From Clostridia bacterium (GTDB taxonomy: Bacteria; Bacillota; Peptococcia; DRI-13; SM3-B62): a DNA stretch of 64,000 bases. The stretch covers positions 95,054-159,053 of the forward strand of contig JAHDSQ010000002.1 of assembly GCA_018432615.1 (NCBI GenBank), given 5' to 3'. Of the stretch, positions 17,215 through 26,442 are shown piece by piece. The stretch's first letter is position 1, and the number at the start of each line of letters is the position of its first letter. The translations under genes were made by a program, and so were the position numbers. The notes beneath the pieces were generated by a model. The model did not search any database. It was not told where the DNA came from and was given only the letters and a program-made list of their open reading frames with translations.

Positions 17215-18593
17215 TGCTTAAGAAGTGTACTATCGGATTCCTTTAAAGCCATTTGTCCCTCCAGATAATCTACGAACTGTTTTGCAGTACGTGCCGATCT
17301 GGTGTTAAAGCTCAATTCCCACTTCAAAGCCCTTCGCTTCAATTCCTCATTAGTTATGGCTATCTTTCTCTCTTTGACCATTTTTTCAACAATCGCCAAA
17401 TATCGCTTCTGGTCCGGTGTGATAAATGTCACCGTTATACCAAACCTATCCGCTAAAGAAAGTTTCTCCTGCATAGTATCCATATGTCGGACATCGTCGT
17501 TTCCGTCAAAGTACTGGTCCCTATCGGTAAATTTTTCTTGCACAAGATGTCTTCTATTAGAAGTAGCGTAAACCAACACATTTTTCGGTCTAGACTCCAA
17601 GCCGCCTTCCAAAAGAGCTTTTAAATCCCGGTACTGTCCCTCCTGCTCATTGAAGGAAAGATCATCAATAAAGAGTAAAAACTTCTGCGGATGACCGGCC
17701 AGTAAAGCGACAACCTCAGGAAAATCTCCTAAATCCTGTTTTTGCATCTCTACCAGACGTAATCCTTCTGCGCCGTACTCATTGACTAAGGCCTTGACCG
17801 TTGAGGATTTTCCCGTACCCCTATCACCATACAAAAGCACATTATTAGCAGGATATCCCGCCAGGAACTGTTCAGTATTCTCAATGATCTTTTCCTGTTC
17901 GTTTTTATACTCATACAACTGTTCCAAACGTACCGGATCAGGATTTGCAACCCCCACCAGCTTGCCCGGACTGCCGTTTTTCACCCAGCGAAAGCAATGA
18001 AACCGCCCAAAGATACCCACACCATTGTGATAATAATGCCGGCATAAAGGCTCTAAAACCTCGCCCCAATCCTCCGTCTTTCGGAAACAATCTATTAGTT
18101 CGGATGAAGCTTTTTCGTTTAAACTTTTTTTCATTGCCTCTTTTCGGCTGATTCCTTCCCAGTCAGGCAAAAGCTTCTCATCATAATCCTTCCTTAGTCT
18201 CTTTGTCAGCATACTCCGCAGGGACGCACCGGAAACAGAAGCCAAAAGCTGCAATTGTTGCAAGTCTTTCCCGGCAAGTTCCTTAAGCTTCTCGGAAATG
18301 CTTTCACAAGGCAAGGATTCTGCTTGGCGGCTGAAGACGTTATCATCCAGCAGAATCAAGTTAAGAATATATTCCTGCCAAACGTCGTTATCCCCGGCCC
18401 CTGACTCCACCGCATAAGAAAGGAAATTTGAAACAAAATCCAAATAATACTCCAAAACCTCATCTTTCGATGCGTTCGTCTCCGCTACCGCCTTTAAAAG
18501 CTTCATCAGTTTTTTGACATAAAAATCTTTTAAAATATTCCTGTACACTAATATCTTAAACTCCGACTGCAGTATTTTTACGGCTTTATCCAT
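17211..18593 (-). CDS. DUF815 family AAA-type ATPase
   Basis: A 460-residue protein. The N-terminal ~200 residues are helical and have no motif I recognise. The C-terminal half is a DUF815-type P-loop ATPase with Walker A YGDRGTGKSS near 258, Walker B FLLFIDDLSF near 305, a sensor-like VLVYATSNRRHL near 340, and the family block YFDGNDDVRHMDTMQEKLSL. The substrate is unknown; the family is broad in bacteria and poorly studied. It reads towards asd but asd has its own promoter. The ATG at 18593 is preceded by a weak GGGGATAGGAGAC ribosome site. Confidence 0.85.
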   Translation of the reverse strand: MDKAVKILQSEFKILVYRNILKDFYVKKLMKLLKAVAETNASKDEVLEYYLDFVSNFLSYAVESGAGDNDVWQEYILNLILLDDNVFSRQAESLPCESISEKLKELAGKDLQQLQLLASVSGASLRSMLTKRLRKDYDEKLLPDWEGISRKEAMKKSLNEKASSELIDCFRKTEDWGEVLEPLCRHYYHNGVGIFGRFHCFRWVKNGSPGKLVGVANPDPVRLEQLYEYKNEQEKIIENTEQFLAGYPANNVLLYGDRGTGKSSTVKALVNEYGAEGLRLVEMQKQDLGDFPEVVALLAGHPQKFLLFIDDLSFNEQEGQYRDLKALLEGGLESRPKNVLVYATSNRRHLVQEKFTDRDQYFDGNDDVRHMDTMQEKLSLADRFGITVTFITPDQKRYLAIVEKMVKERKIAITNEELKRRALKWELSFNTRSARTAKQFVDYLEGQMALKESDSTLLKH

Positions 18594-18778
18594 ATTTGTC
18601 TCCTATCCCCTTGTTCTAACCAGGTTAAATATTTCTACTATTATAACAATAATTGCCGAGACCTCACAAGGCCCAGAATAAAAAAGTTGGCATCAAGTAA
18701 ACATTGATTTGTGTCCGGTATTAATCTAGAATTGAAACAGATCATACGTTAATCAACAGCGAGCAGGAGAACATAATC

Positions 18779-20827
18779 ATGAAAAAAATTCGGCAAACAG
18801 CTATTTGCATTTCTTTAGCCCTTTTATTTCTGGGTAATCCCTTTCTGACCGGGGCAGTTCCCGGGACACCTTCTTCACAAACAGCTTCGGAAAAGGAGCC
18901 TTCCTTATCGATACAGCCCAGTCCTCGGGGCAAAACCGATATTGTCATGGACAAATCCAAAATATACCTGGAATTATCCGAGGAAACAACGACTCTTAAA
19001 GCAGATTATTTCCTGCTAAATCCGACTGAAAAAAGTGATAAGCTGACTATGTCTTTGCCGGCTGAACTTCTTTTGATTGATGATGGTGCAGAGGCTACAA
19101 ATGACGATACGCCTAGCAATGATGCCGAACCACTCCCTCCTATCACAATAGAAATCAGCGACAGTGAACAGGATATCGACTTTAGATATAACGAGGATGA
19201 CAATACCTATCTCTGGACAATAGCCTTCGAGCCTCTGGAAACCCTTGAACTGCATATTGAGTATCAAACCAAGAACAGTGTCAATGAGAACGGTCTGACG
19301 GTTGTGGGATTGACCAATCCTCCCGATACCGGCTTTAAAAGCGCCGCAGGATTCTCAAGCAGCGTAACTGTCGGTTTTACCGAGCCTGAAGTAAATCCGG
19401 GCAACATCGTATCTTTAGAACCGAGAGATTATACAATCGACGGAGATTACTTTTATTGGACCTGGGATGTTCCTGAAGACTTGTGTGATCTTGTCCTCTG
19501 TCTAAACATAATTAACGAAAAAGCCACCTGGACGGAAGAACTCACCACCGCTGAAAAAACCCTTCTCTCTGCATATATCGAGGCCGGCAACTACCGCCAA
19601 GCCGCCGCCGTATTCGCAAGAAGATGCGAATTGGTACCCAAAGAAAAAAAAGAGGCCTTACGCATAGGCGAAGCGTATTATTTAGAAAAAGCCAGGGAAG
19701 AAGATAAAGCCAATACAGTATGGGAAGAACTATATTTTTATGAAACTACGACTCCTCGTGCTTACTGGGCTCTTGGCAAGGCAGCGGCAGGCCAAGTGAC
19801 AAAGCTCTCTAAATACTACACCAGAGTCAAAGAACTGCAGGTTCATCCCTTGATACAGGAATGGCTGGCAGCACAGCTTCCGGAAGAAAAATTCGAATAT
19901 TCGACGCCTGTCTTCCATAGCACCTTGGCAGAACATGAAAAAGGTACGGCCGGATTGAATCTGCAAACTACCGTTGTCGATAGCGACGGTGACATTAAGG
20001 AAATTACCCTTGATTACTACTGGGAGGAGAGAAATGTTGCCAGTATTCCCCTTCCTGTCACACCCTTCAAATACAAACATAATCCTTCCTGTTTTATTGA
20101 AGCAGAAGGTCCGCTGCTACGAATATATTATGAATTCTTCGTAGTCGACAAGTCCGGAAACCAATCCTCCTCCGGCAAAAAAGAGGCCTTTTATATTACC
20201 GACGAAATCACCGGTCATACGGAAAACCTGTCCGGCGCCAATTTGGTTCTGGCCGACTACTCAGCCGAAGACCAGGACGAAATCAGAAAATGGTTTAAAA
20301 GCTATTTGCAGATGCTAAACGAGTCCGATTTTATCTCTTTGCACGGCGGTACGCCATACTTTATTTTTCTGGGTAAGCGCCACGATTATATCGATGAGTA
20401 TCAAGGGCCGCTCTTCTTGCTGTATTCACCGCCGCCCTTTTCTCCCGTCATGGTAAAGAATCAAGTTCACGGTCATTTTTTGTCTCACCTGTTCGGTTTG
20501 GGGTGGAACAATTTACCGGAAAAGCAGTTGTCCGAACTGGGCGATAGCCTTCTATTAGGAAAAGGGAAGCACGTCTTGACCCTCAAATATCTACAAGCCA
20601 AAAACCCTGATGATTTTAACACGCTTTTGTATAATGTCGGCTTGGGAATGAAATGGGAAGAAGCCATAAAGGATTTATACGGTTTAAACACGATACAGCT
20701 ATGGCTTTTATCTTGCTGGCATGCCTGCCGCAGTATGATTATCGCCATAATCCTCATCATAGCCTTTGCCTGGCTTGGGAAGAACGGCCATCTGGTAAGA
20801 TTTATCCGCGCTCTGCAGAAAGAGTAA
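18779..20827 (+). CDS. Secreted membrane-anchored protein with degenerate peptidase-MA-like domain
   Basis: A 682-residue protein I cannot name. It has a signal peptide (1-30), a Ser/Pro/acidic outer region, a beta-rich part (about 50-250), a helical repeat-like stretch (265-390) resembling TPR packing, a C-terminal peptidase-MA/gluzincin-like stretch, and a membrane helix at about 650-668 with a short basic tail. In the gluzincin-like part the zinc-site position reads H566-F-L-S-H570: both His remain but the catalytic Glu of HExxH is Phe. The following NLPEKQLSELGDSLLLG and DFNTLLYNVGLGMKWEEAI resemble the rest of that fold. The ATG has AGGAGA before it. It leads a run with an ABC exporter, so a role as sensor or regulator is possible. 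Confidence 0.65.
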   Translation: MKKIRQTAICISLALLFLGNPFLTGAVPGTPSSQTASEKEPSLSIQPSPRGKTDIVMDKSKIYLELSEETTTLKADYFLLNPTEKSDKLTMSLPAELLLIDDGAEATNDDTPSNDAEPLPPITIEISDSEQDIDFRYNEDDNTYLWTIAFEPLETLELHIEYQTKNSVNENGLTVVGLTNPPDTGFKSAAGFSSSVTVGFTEPEVNPGNIVSLEPRDYTIDGDYFYWTWDVPEDLCDLVLCLNIINEKATWTEELTTAEKTLLSAYIEAGNYRQAAAVFARRCELVPKEKKEALRIGEAYYLEKAREEDKANTVWEELYFYETTTPRAYWALGKAAAGQVTKLSKYYTRVKELQVHPLIQEWLAAQLPEEKFEYSTPVFHSTLAEHEKGTAGLNLQTTVVDSDGDIKEITLDYYWEERNVASIPLPVTPFKYKHNPSCFIEAEGPLLRIYYEFFVVDKSGNQSSSGKKEAFYITDEITGHTENLSGANLVLADYSAEDQDEIRKWFKSYLQMLNESDFISLHGGTPYFIFLGKRHDYIDEYQGPLFLLYSPPPFSPVMVKNQVHGHFLSHLFGLGWNNLPEKQLSELGDSLLLGKGKHVLTLKYLQAKNPDDFNTLLYNVGLGMKWEEAIKDLYGLNTIQLWLLSCWHACRSMIIAIILIIAFAWLGKNGHLVRFIRALQKE

Positions 20828-20882
20828 AGGTTGCGGAATACCTTAACCTCATAGTATTATTACTGAAAGGGGGCGAGAATGC

Positions 20883-21587
20883 ATGGAACCCATTATCAGT
20901 GCCAAAAACCTCTCAAAGCATTACCGGATGGGCGAGGTTACGGTTAAAGCCCTGCAAGAGGTTGATTGCGAAATATACCCGGGGGAATTTATCGTTATTT
21001 TCGGTCCTAGTGGTTCCGGAAAAAGCACCTTGCTAAACCTGATTGGAGGAATGGACACCGCGACCGGAGGTTCTTTGCTTTATAAGGATACTCCCTTGCA
21101 TAACGCCGATTCCAAACAGCTTACCCTTTTTCGCAGAAATACGGTGGGATTTGTCTTTCAATTCTACAATCTAATACCAAATTTAAACGCCTATGAGAAC
21201 GTTGCCCTTTCCGCCCAGCTCTCCTCTGACCCTCTTTCCGTCAAAGAAATGCTGGAAAAAGTTGGCCTGGGAGAACGGCTGGATCACTTTCCGGCCCAGT
21301 TGTCAGGGGGAGAACAGCAACGTGTCGCCTTGGCCCGCGCTATTGCCAAAAACCCGGAGATCTTGCTCTGCGATGAACCGACAGGTGCCCTGGACCACCA
21401 AACAAGCATCCAGGTATTAAGGATCCTCAGGGATTTCTGTGATGAATTCAATAAAACAGTCTTGGTCATTACCCATAACTCCGCTATCTCTAAAACAGCG
21501 GACAGAATCTTCTATCTCAAAGACGGCAGACTGGTACGTATTGCTACCAATGAATCCCCACTCCCGCCGGAGAAGGTGACATGGTAA
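20883..21587 (+). CDS. ABC transporter ATP-binding protein (LolD/MacB type)
   Basis: A 234-residue ATPase of the mechanotransmission/export ABC class. Walker [10 protein letters not shown] is near residue 41, the Q-loop FQFYNLIPNL near 87, the signature LSGGEQQRVALARA near 140, Walker B ILLCDEPTGALD near 160, and the H-loop ITHN near 195. It starts 55 bases after the previous gene with AAAGGGGGCGAG upstream, and overlaps the permease by 7 bases. It should power the 790-residue permease encoded next. Confidence 0.93.
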   Translation: MEPIISAKNLSKHYRMGEVTVKALQEVDCEIYPGEFIVIFGPSGSGKSTLLNLIGGMDTATGGSLLYKDTPLHNADSKQLTLFRRNTVGFVFQFYNLIPNLNAYENVALSAQLSSDPLSVKEMLEKVGLGERLDHFPAQLSGGEQQRVALARAIAKNPEILLCDEPTGALDHQTSIQVLRILRDFCDEFNKTVLVITHNSAISKTADRIFYLKDGRLVRIATNESPLPPEKVTW

Positions 21588-23953
21588 TGCTATTCAAAAA
21601 AATGCTGCGCGACCTATTGGAGAATAAAGGGGCTTATTTTGCCTGTACTGTGATCATCACCATCGGATTGATCATCTTTACCGCATTCTCTATTGTTTCC
21701 GATAACCTTTTTCTTTCCCGTAACACCTTCTACCACAACCAAAACTTTGCCGAAGGCTTTGCCGAAGTCGAAAGAATGCCCCGGGAGAAAATCAAAGAAC
21801 TTTCTTCGCTGCCGGGTATTGCACAAATTGAAGGACGCCTGATCAAAGACGTCTTAGTACTGTTCCCCGACCGGACGGATAACGTCTATCTCCGTATTGT
21901 CTCTGTAGACCCCGAATCGCCAAACCCTATCAATGGGGTCTTGCTGGATAAGGGAATACCACTTGCTACCGGTAGAATGAATATTTGGGTTGATAATAAT
22001 TTTCTTGAAGCAAACGATTTGGAGTTGAACCAAGAGATAGAAATAATTGCCGAAGGCAGAAAACGAAGCCTGCAGATAGTCGGTTCCGGTAAGAATCCTG
22101 AGTTTATCTATGCTATGCGTACCGCCGGCGAACTTTATCCAGACCCTCAAACCTTCGGAATTGCCTATATCCCCTACGAGATGACAAAAACCCTCTTTAA
22201 AGAAAATGGCATGATTAATAATATCGTCTTTACCCTCAAACCCGGTGCGGAGTATCAGGATGTTGAAAATACGTTAAAACCAAAGCTGGATAAATACGGT
22301 CTAAAAAGCCTCTATCCCCGCAAAGACCAGAGCAGCCACCTTATTTTGGAAGAAGAACTGTCAGGTATTGAAGCCATGTCTTTCAGTTTGCCTCTTCTCT
22401 TTTTATCAGTAGCCAGCTTTATCCTCTATATCATGCTCAAGAGAATGATTGAAAGCCAAAGGGGACAAATCGGCATCCTCAAAGCCCTGGGATACACCCG
22501 TACTGAAATCCTCACTCACTATATGTCCTACGGGGTTATTCTGGGCCTATTAGGTGGAATATTAGGCGGTCTTTTGGGGGCCTGGCTTTCTTATCCGTTT
22601 ACATCTCTCTATGAAATGTACTTCAATATGCCGGATTTACGGGGAAGCTTTTCGCCGAGTTATCTTCTTTTCGCGATATTATTGTCCCTCCTCTTTTCGA
22701 CTATAGCGAGCTACCAAGGCTCCAAAGCCGTCCTGCGGCTGGAACCGGCCGAAGCAATGAATCCTCCGGCACCGCCGGTTGGAAAAAAGATTGTTCTGGA
22801 AAGCATCACTGCCTTTTGGAACATGCTGACTGTCCAGGGCAAAATGGCAACCCGTAATATTTTCCGTCATCCCGGACGCAACCTCTTTATCCTGTTGGGT
22901 ATCATGTTTACCTTCGCCCTGCTGGCCACCCCCTGGGTTATGAAAAATATGGTAGACATCATGATTTTTGATCAGTATGAAAAAATAGAGGTCTATGATG
23001 CCAAGGTTTCCTTAGCCTACCCCCTTGATAAAAACAGTGTTGAAAAAGAGCTGGCCCGTTTCCCCGGTGTCCTCAAAGTAGAGACGAAGGCTGAAGCGCC
23101 GGTGACCCTCAGCTATCTCTGGCATAAAAAAAACGTTGTTCTTTTGGGATTACCCTCTGACGGCGATCTGCACCGGATAATCGACAAAAGCGGCAAGCAA
23201 ATCAGGCCGCCTAAAAACGGTATTTTACTGTCGGAAAGACTGGCCGATTTGCTTGCGGTAACTACCGGAGACGAACTACTGCTTACCAGCCCTTTTTTTA
23301 AAAACACCGATACTAAAAAAGCAGTCTTAGTAAGCGGGGTAGTATCTCAGACCCTTGGGATAAATGCCTATATGGATTTGGAAGCGTTGCATAACCTTTT
23401 CGGCCAGGGTGATTTTGTCACCACCGCCATGATCGGTATGGAAAGACAGTTGATACCTACCCTGCAGCAAGAGTATCGAAATGCTGCGGCTGTCAGCAAT
23501 ATTGAGAACCAAACCGAGCTGTTCAGGAAAATGAAGGAATTAATGGCCTCTTACGACGCAATGATTTACAGCATGCTCATCTTTGGCATCATCACAGGCT
23601 TTGCCATCATCTACAGTTCCTCAATAATTTCCCTCTCGGAACGCAGCCGTGAACTGGCTTCTATGATGGTCTTGGGCATGACACCTGCCGAGGTGCTCTC
23701 CGTGATTACCTTTGAACAGTGGTTCCTCAGTGCACCGGCCATGCTGGTAGGAATCCCTTTGACTAAACTGATGCTTAAGGGCATGGCTCAATCGGTCAAT
23801 AATGACATCTACACGGTACCCACCTCATTGGATGGTGTCTCCATAATCAACGCCTTTTTGGTCACAGTAGCCTCAATTTGGATTGCCCAGAGGTTTGCGG
23901 CCAAAAGGATAAAAAAACTGAGAATTGTCGATGTTTTAAAGGCGAGAGAATAG
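21581..23953 (+). CDS. ABC transporter permease with two FtsX domains
   Basis: A 790-residue permease. An N-terminal helix (15-37) precedes a large extracytoplasmic domain, followed by three helices with the FtsX-type segment LKALGYTRTEILTHY (about 275-400), a second N-terminal-type helix near 440, another outer domain, and three final helices with MVLGMTPAEVL (about 665-780). The duplicated layout is that of the LolCE-like/antimicrobial-peptide exporters of Gram-positives, not of single-domain MacB or FtsX. Translation is coupled to the ATPase by overlap, and the adaptor gene follows by 20 bases. Cargo unknown. Confidence 0.88.
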   Translation: MVMLFKKMLRDLLENKGAYFACTVIITIGLIIFTAFSIVSDNLFLSRNTFYHNQNFAEGFAEVERMPREKIKELSSLPGIAQIEGRLIKDVLVLFPDRTDNVYLRIVSVDPESPNPINGVLLDKGIPLATGRMNIWVDNNFLEANDLELNQEIEIIAEGRKRSLQIVGSGKNPEFIYAMRTAGELYPDPQTFGIAYIPYEMTKTLFKENGMINNIVFTLKPGAEYQDVENTLKPKLDKYGLKSLYPRKDQSSHLILEEELSGIEAMSFSLPLLFLSVASFILYIMLKRMIESQRGQIGILKALGYTRTEILTHYMSYGVILGLLGGILGGLLGAWLSYPFTSLYEMYFNMPDLRGSFSPSYLLFAILLSLLFSTIASYQGSKAVLRLEPAEAMNPPAPPVGKKIVLESITAFWNMLTVQGKMATRNIFRHPGRNLFILLGIMFTFALLATPWVMKNMVDIMIFDQYEKIEVYDAKVSLAYPLDKNSVEKELARFPGVLKVETKAEAPVTLSYLWHKKNVVLLGLPSDGDLHRIIDKSGKQIRPPKNGILLSERLADLLAVTTGDELLLTSPFFKNTDTKKAVLVSGVVSQTLGINAYMDLEALHNLFGQGDFVTTAMIGMERQLIPTLQQEYRNAAAVSNIENQTELFRKMKELMASYDAMIYSMLIFGIITGFAIIYSSSIISLSERSRELASMMVLGMTPAEVLSVITFEQWFLSAPAMLVGIPLTKLMLKGMAQSVNNDIYTVPTSLDGVSIINAFLVTVASIWIAQRFAAKRIKKLRIVDVLKARE

Positions 23954-23973
23954 CGAGAAAGTAGGGGACTGTT

Positions 23974-25071
23974 ATGAAGAAAAAATGGAAAGTCATCTTG
24001 GGTTCATTGATATTTGTCTGTATCGTGACAGTTATTATTCTCAACGGTTTAAAACCGCTCCCGGCCAGGCTTTTGGAAATCCACCCCCAATCTATTGCCA
24101 AAACCTTTAAAGAAGAAGGCTTGGTCGTGGCCAAAGAAGAATACCTCATCCACACTGCCTACGGCGGGAAGGTGGCTTCTCTTTCGGTACAGGAAGGACA
24201 AAAGGTAGCGGCGGGGGATCTGCTCGTTGTCTTTGATGACAGTGAACTGCGCTACCAACTGGAACAACTGCAGGGTCAGTATAAAAGCCTGAAGGCTCAA
24301 CAGGAAATGGAAATTAAGAAAATCTCTCCGGAGAGAATGAAAGAATTATACGAAGCAGGCGCCATCAGTCAAAAAGAATACGAGGACGCCTTAAGCACCG
24401 TGGAGTCTGATTACTACCCCGGTCAATTGGAAGCCCTCAACGCTCAAATCGAGTTAACTCGCTACATGATTAATGAGGCTAATCTCACCTCCCCTGCCCC
24501 GGGCCTTGTTACGGCCTTAAATATCAAAGAAGGAATGGTCCTCCCTCCGGGTTCTCCGGTTGCCGGCATTATCCAAAAAGACGGTTACGATGTCGAAGTA
24601 TATGTTCTTTCCGAAGACACTGCCGGTATCTCAGAAAACATGCCGGTTACCCTCATCCGAGACAATAAAACTCAAAACGTGGGGTTTGCGGGAAAAGTAG
24701 TTAAAATAGCCCCTACCGCCGAAGAAAAAATATCTGCCCTAGGTCTTGTAGAACAACGTGTCAAAATAACGGTCGAACCGGATATCCCCAAAAGCCTGGA
24801 GCTAAAACCGGGTTACTCCCTCTATGTGGAATTTACACTTGACAAACAAGACGACAAGCTTGTTGTACCCAAAACCGCCCTCTTCACTTATCAGAGCAGT
24901 GACGCTCTCTGGGTCCTTCGTGACGGCAAAGCTGAAATCCAGACAGTGACGACCGGCTTTGAAAACGATAGGGAAATTGTCATCGAGACAGGTCTTTTGG
25001 AAAACGAACTCGTCATTCTCAACCCACAATTGGAAGGACTCAAAACAGGTAAAAAAGTTATCTCCGAGTAA
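23974..25071 (+). CDS. Membrane-fusion-type adaptor (HlyD/MacA-like)
   Basis: A 365-residue adaptor with an N-terminal signal-anchor (6-23), the first biotinyl-lipoyl half GGKVASLSVQEGQKVAAGDLL (given here as GGKVASLSVQEGQ plus the following residues), a short coiled-coil hairpin (about 90-150), the second lipoyl half SPAPGLVTALNIKEGM, and a beta-barrel C-terminal part ending with ETGLLENELVIL. In Gram-positives such proteins link an ABC permease to outer-face partners. Position directly after the permease supports one complex. Start has GAAAGTAGGGG before it. Confidence 0.9.
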   Translation: MKKKWKVILGSLIFVCIVTVIILNGLKPLPARLLEIHPQSIAKTFKEEGLVVAKEEYLIHTAYGGKVASLSVQEGQKVAAGDLLVVFDDSELRYQLEQLQGQYKSLKAQQEMEIKKISPERMKELYEAGAISQKEYEDALSTVESDYYPGQLEALNAQIELTRYMINEANLTSPAPGLVTALNIKEGMVLPPGSPVAGIIQKDGYDVEVYVLSEDTAGISENMPVTLIRDNKTQNVGFAGKVVKIAPTAEEKISALGLVEQRVKITVEPDIPKSLELKPGYSLYVEFTLDKQDDKLVVPKTALFTYQSSDALWVLRDGKAEIQTVTTGFENDREIVIETGLLENELVILNPQLEGLKTGKKVISE

Positions 25072-25188
25072 AGTGTGTCATATTTTGTTAATGCTTTTTT
25101 TCCTTTTTCGGCAGGAATCCCCATTTTTTCGGCGAATAAAGGATTGTATTGAAAAGGTGCGTCGAAAAGGCCGAAGAGAGGGATTATT

Positions 25189-26334
25189 TTGAGGAAGAAT
25201 CAAAAGCATACGAAAAGAACAGCAATCATTCTAATCGTCATTCTTATGTTTGCACTCGTCTCTGTTGTCGAAGCGACAGAGTCGGAACTGAAGGAACAAT
25301 TAGACTATTTGGACCAGAAAATTCAGGAGCAGGAAGACATTTTAAAGGAAAAGAAAGGGCAAGAGAACAGTGCCCTCGCTGAGCTCCGCCAGCTCAATAA
25401 CACCCTTTCCAGTGTTGAAAAAGACTTGCAATCAACCGAGAGCCAGCTTAAGAAAACACAGCAGGAACTGGCCAAGCTCGAGCAGGAAATAGAAGAAACA
25501 GAAACAGAATTAGATAATAATAAAGGAATTCTGAGTAATCGCCTTGTAGCCATGTATGAACAAGGAGAAGCCAGTATTTTTGAGGTTTTGTTGGACTCGA
25601 CAAACTTCTCTGATTTTCTGACCCGTTGGGACTTTTTCAGTCGGCTGGCTGAAAACGATTCGGTATTGATTGCAGAGATTAACGGCTCGCTCAAAACCCT
25701 TCAAGATAACCAAAATCTCGTTTTGGTTAAAAGAGATAACCTGAATAAATTGATTGATGATAAAGGTAATCAACAAAAACAAATCCAGATTGCCAGTTCC
25801 CGTCAGAAGGAAATATATAACTCTATCAAAAGCGACAGGGTTACCGTTGAACAAGCCCTGGATCAATTAGCAAAAGAATCTCAGAGCATCACAGTCCAAT
25901 TGAAGAAATTACTGGGCAATGATAATTCCGTATATTTAGGTGCCGGAAAAATGGCCTGGCCCACTCCCGGTTATACCAGAATAACCTCCGATTACGGCTG
26001 GCGCAAACACCCCATTCTTAAAACCAGACGTTTTCACACAGGAACGGACATTGCAGCACCTCATGGTTACAAAATCGTGGCAGCAGAGTACGGAACGGTT
26101 ATTGACGTAAGCTGGCATGACGCCTACGGTCGTTTGATTATGATTGACCATGGCGGAGGCATTGTCACCATGTATGCCCACACCTCAGCCAGTCTGGTAA
26201 AACCGGGCGAAACAGTCGCCAAGGGACAACAAATCGGCAAAATCGGCACTACCGGTTGGAGCACCGGACCGCATCTGCATTTTGAAGTACGTATCAACGG
26301 CGATACTGTAGACCCCATGACTCATCTTAAATAA
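25189..26334 (+). CDS. EnvC-like M23 endopeptidase with long coiled coil
   Basis: A 381-residue secreted protein: signal peptide (1-28), heptad-rich coiled coil (about 30-110 and 150-245), then an M23 LytM domain from about 258. All zinc ligands are present: H283 and D287 in HTGTDIAAP, and H364 in GPHLHFEV, with the accessory YAH. So it should cleave peptidoglycan peptides, unlike degenerate EnvC-type activators. The start is a TTG at 25189 with GAGAGGGATT before it. It follows the adaptor by 117 bases in the same direction, without a clear terminator between them, echoing FtsEX-EnvC organisation. Confidence 0.9.
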   Translation: MRKNQKHTKRTAIILIVILMFALVSVVEATESELKEQLDYLDQKIQEQEDILKEKKGQENSALAELRQLNNTLSSVEKDLQSTESQLKKTQQELAKLEQEIEETETELDNNKGILSNRLVAMYEQGEASIFEVLLDSTNFSDFLTRWDFFSRLAENDSVLIAEINGSLKTLQDNQNLVLVKRDNLNKLIDDKGNQQKQIQIASSRQKEIYNSIKSDRVTVEQALDQLAKESQSITVQLKKLLGNDNSVYLGAGKMAWPTPGYTRITSDYGWRKHPILKTRRFHTGTDIAAPHGYKIVAAEYGTVIDVSWHDAYGRLIMIDHGGGIVTMYAHTSASLVKPGETVAKGQQIGKIGTTGWSTGPHLHFEVRINGDTVDPMTHLK

Positions 26335-26356
26335 TTCCCTGTCTTAATGTAAACGT

Positions 26357-26402
26357 AAAAAACCCTCCGCGCAGTTCTCTTGTGAACTCACGGAGGGTTT
26401 TC
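26357..26402. terminator. Bidirectional terminator between convergent genes
   Basis: AAAACCCTCCG pairs with CGGAGGGTTTT, closing an inner AGTTCTC/GTGAACT stem. T-rich ends lie on both sides. It ends the M23 gene on the plus strand and the MacB-like permease gene (stop 26443) on the minus strand. Confidence 0.85.
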
Positions 26403-26442
26403 TATTTTTAAAGCAATACCAAGGTAGCACCGCAACCCTTCC

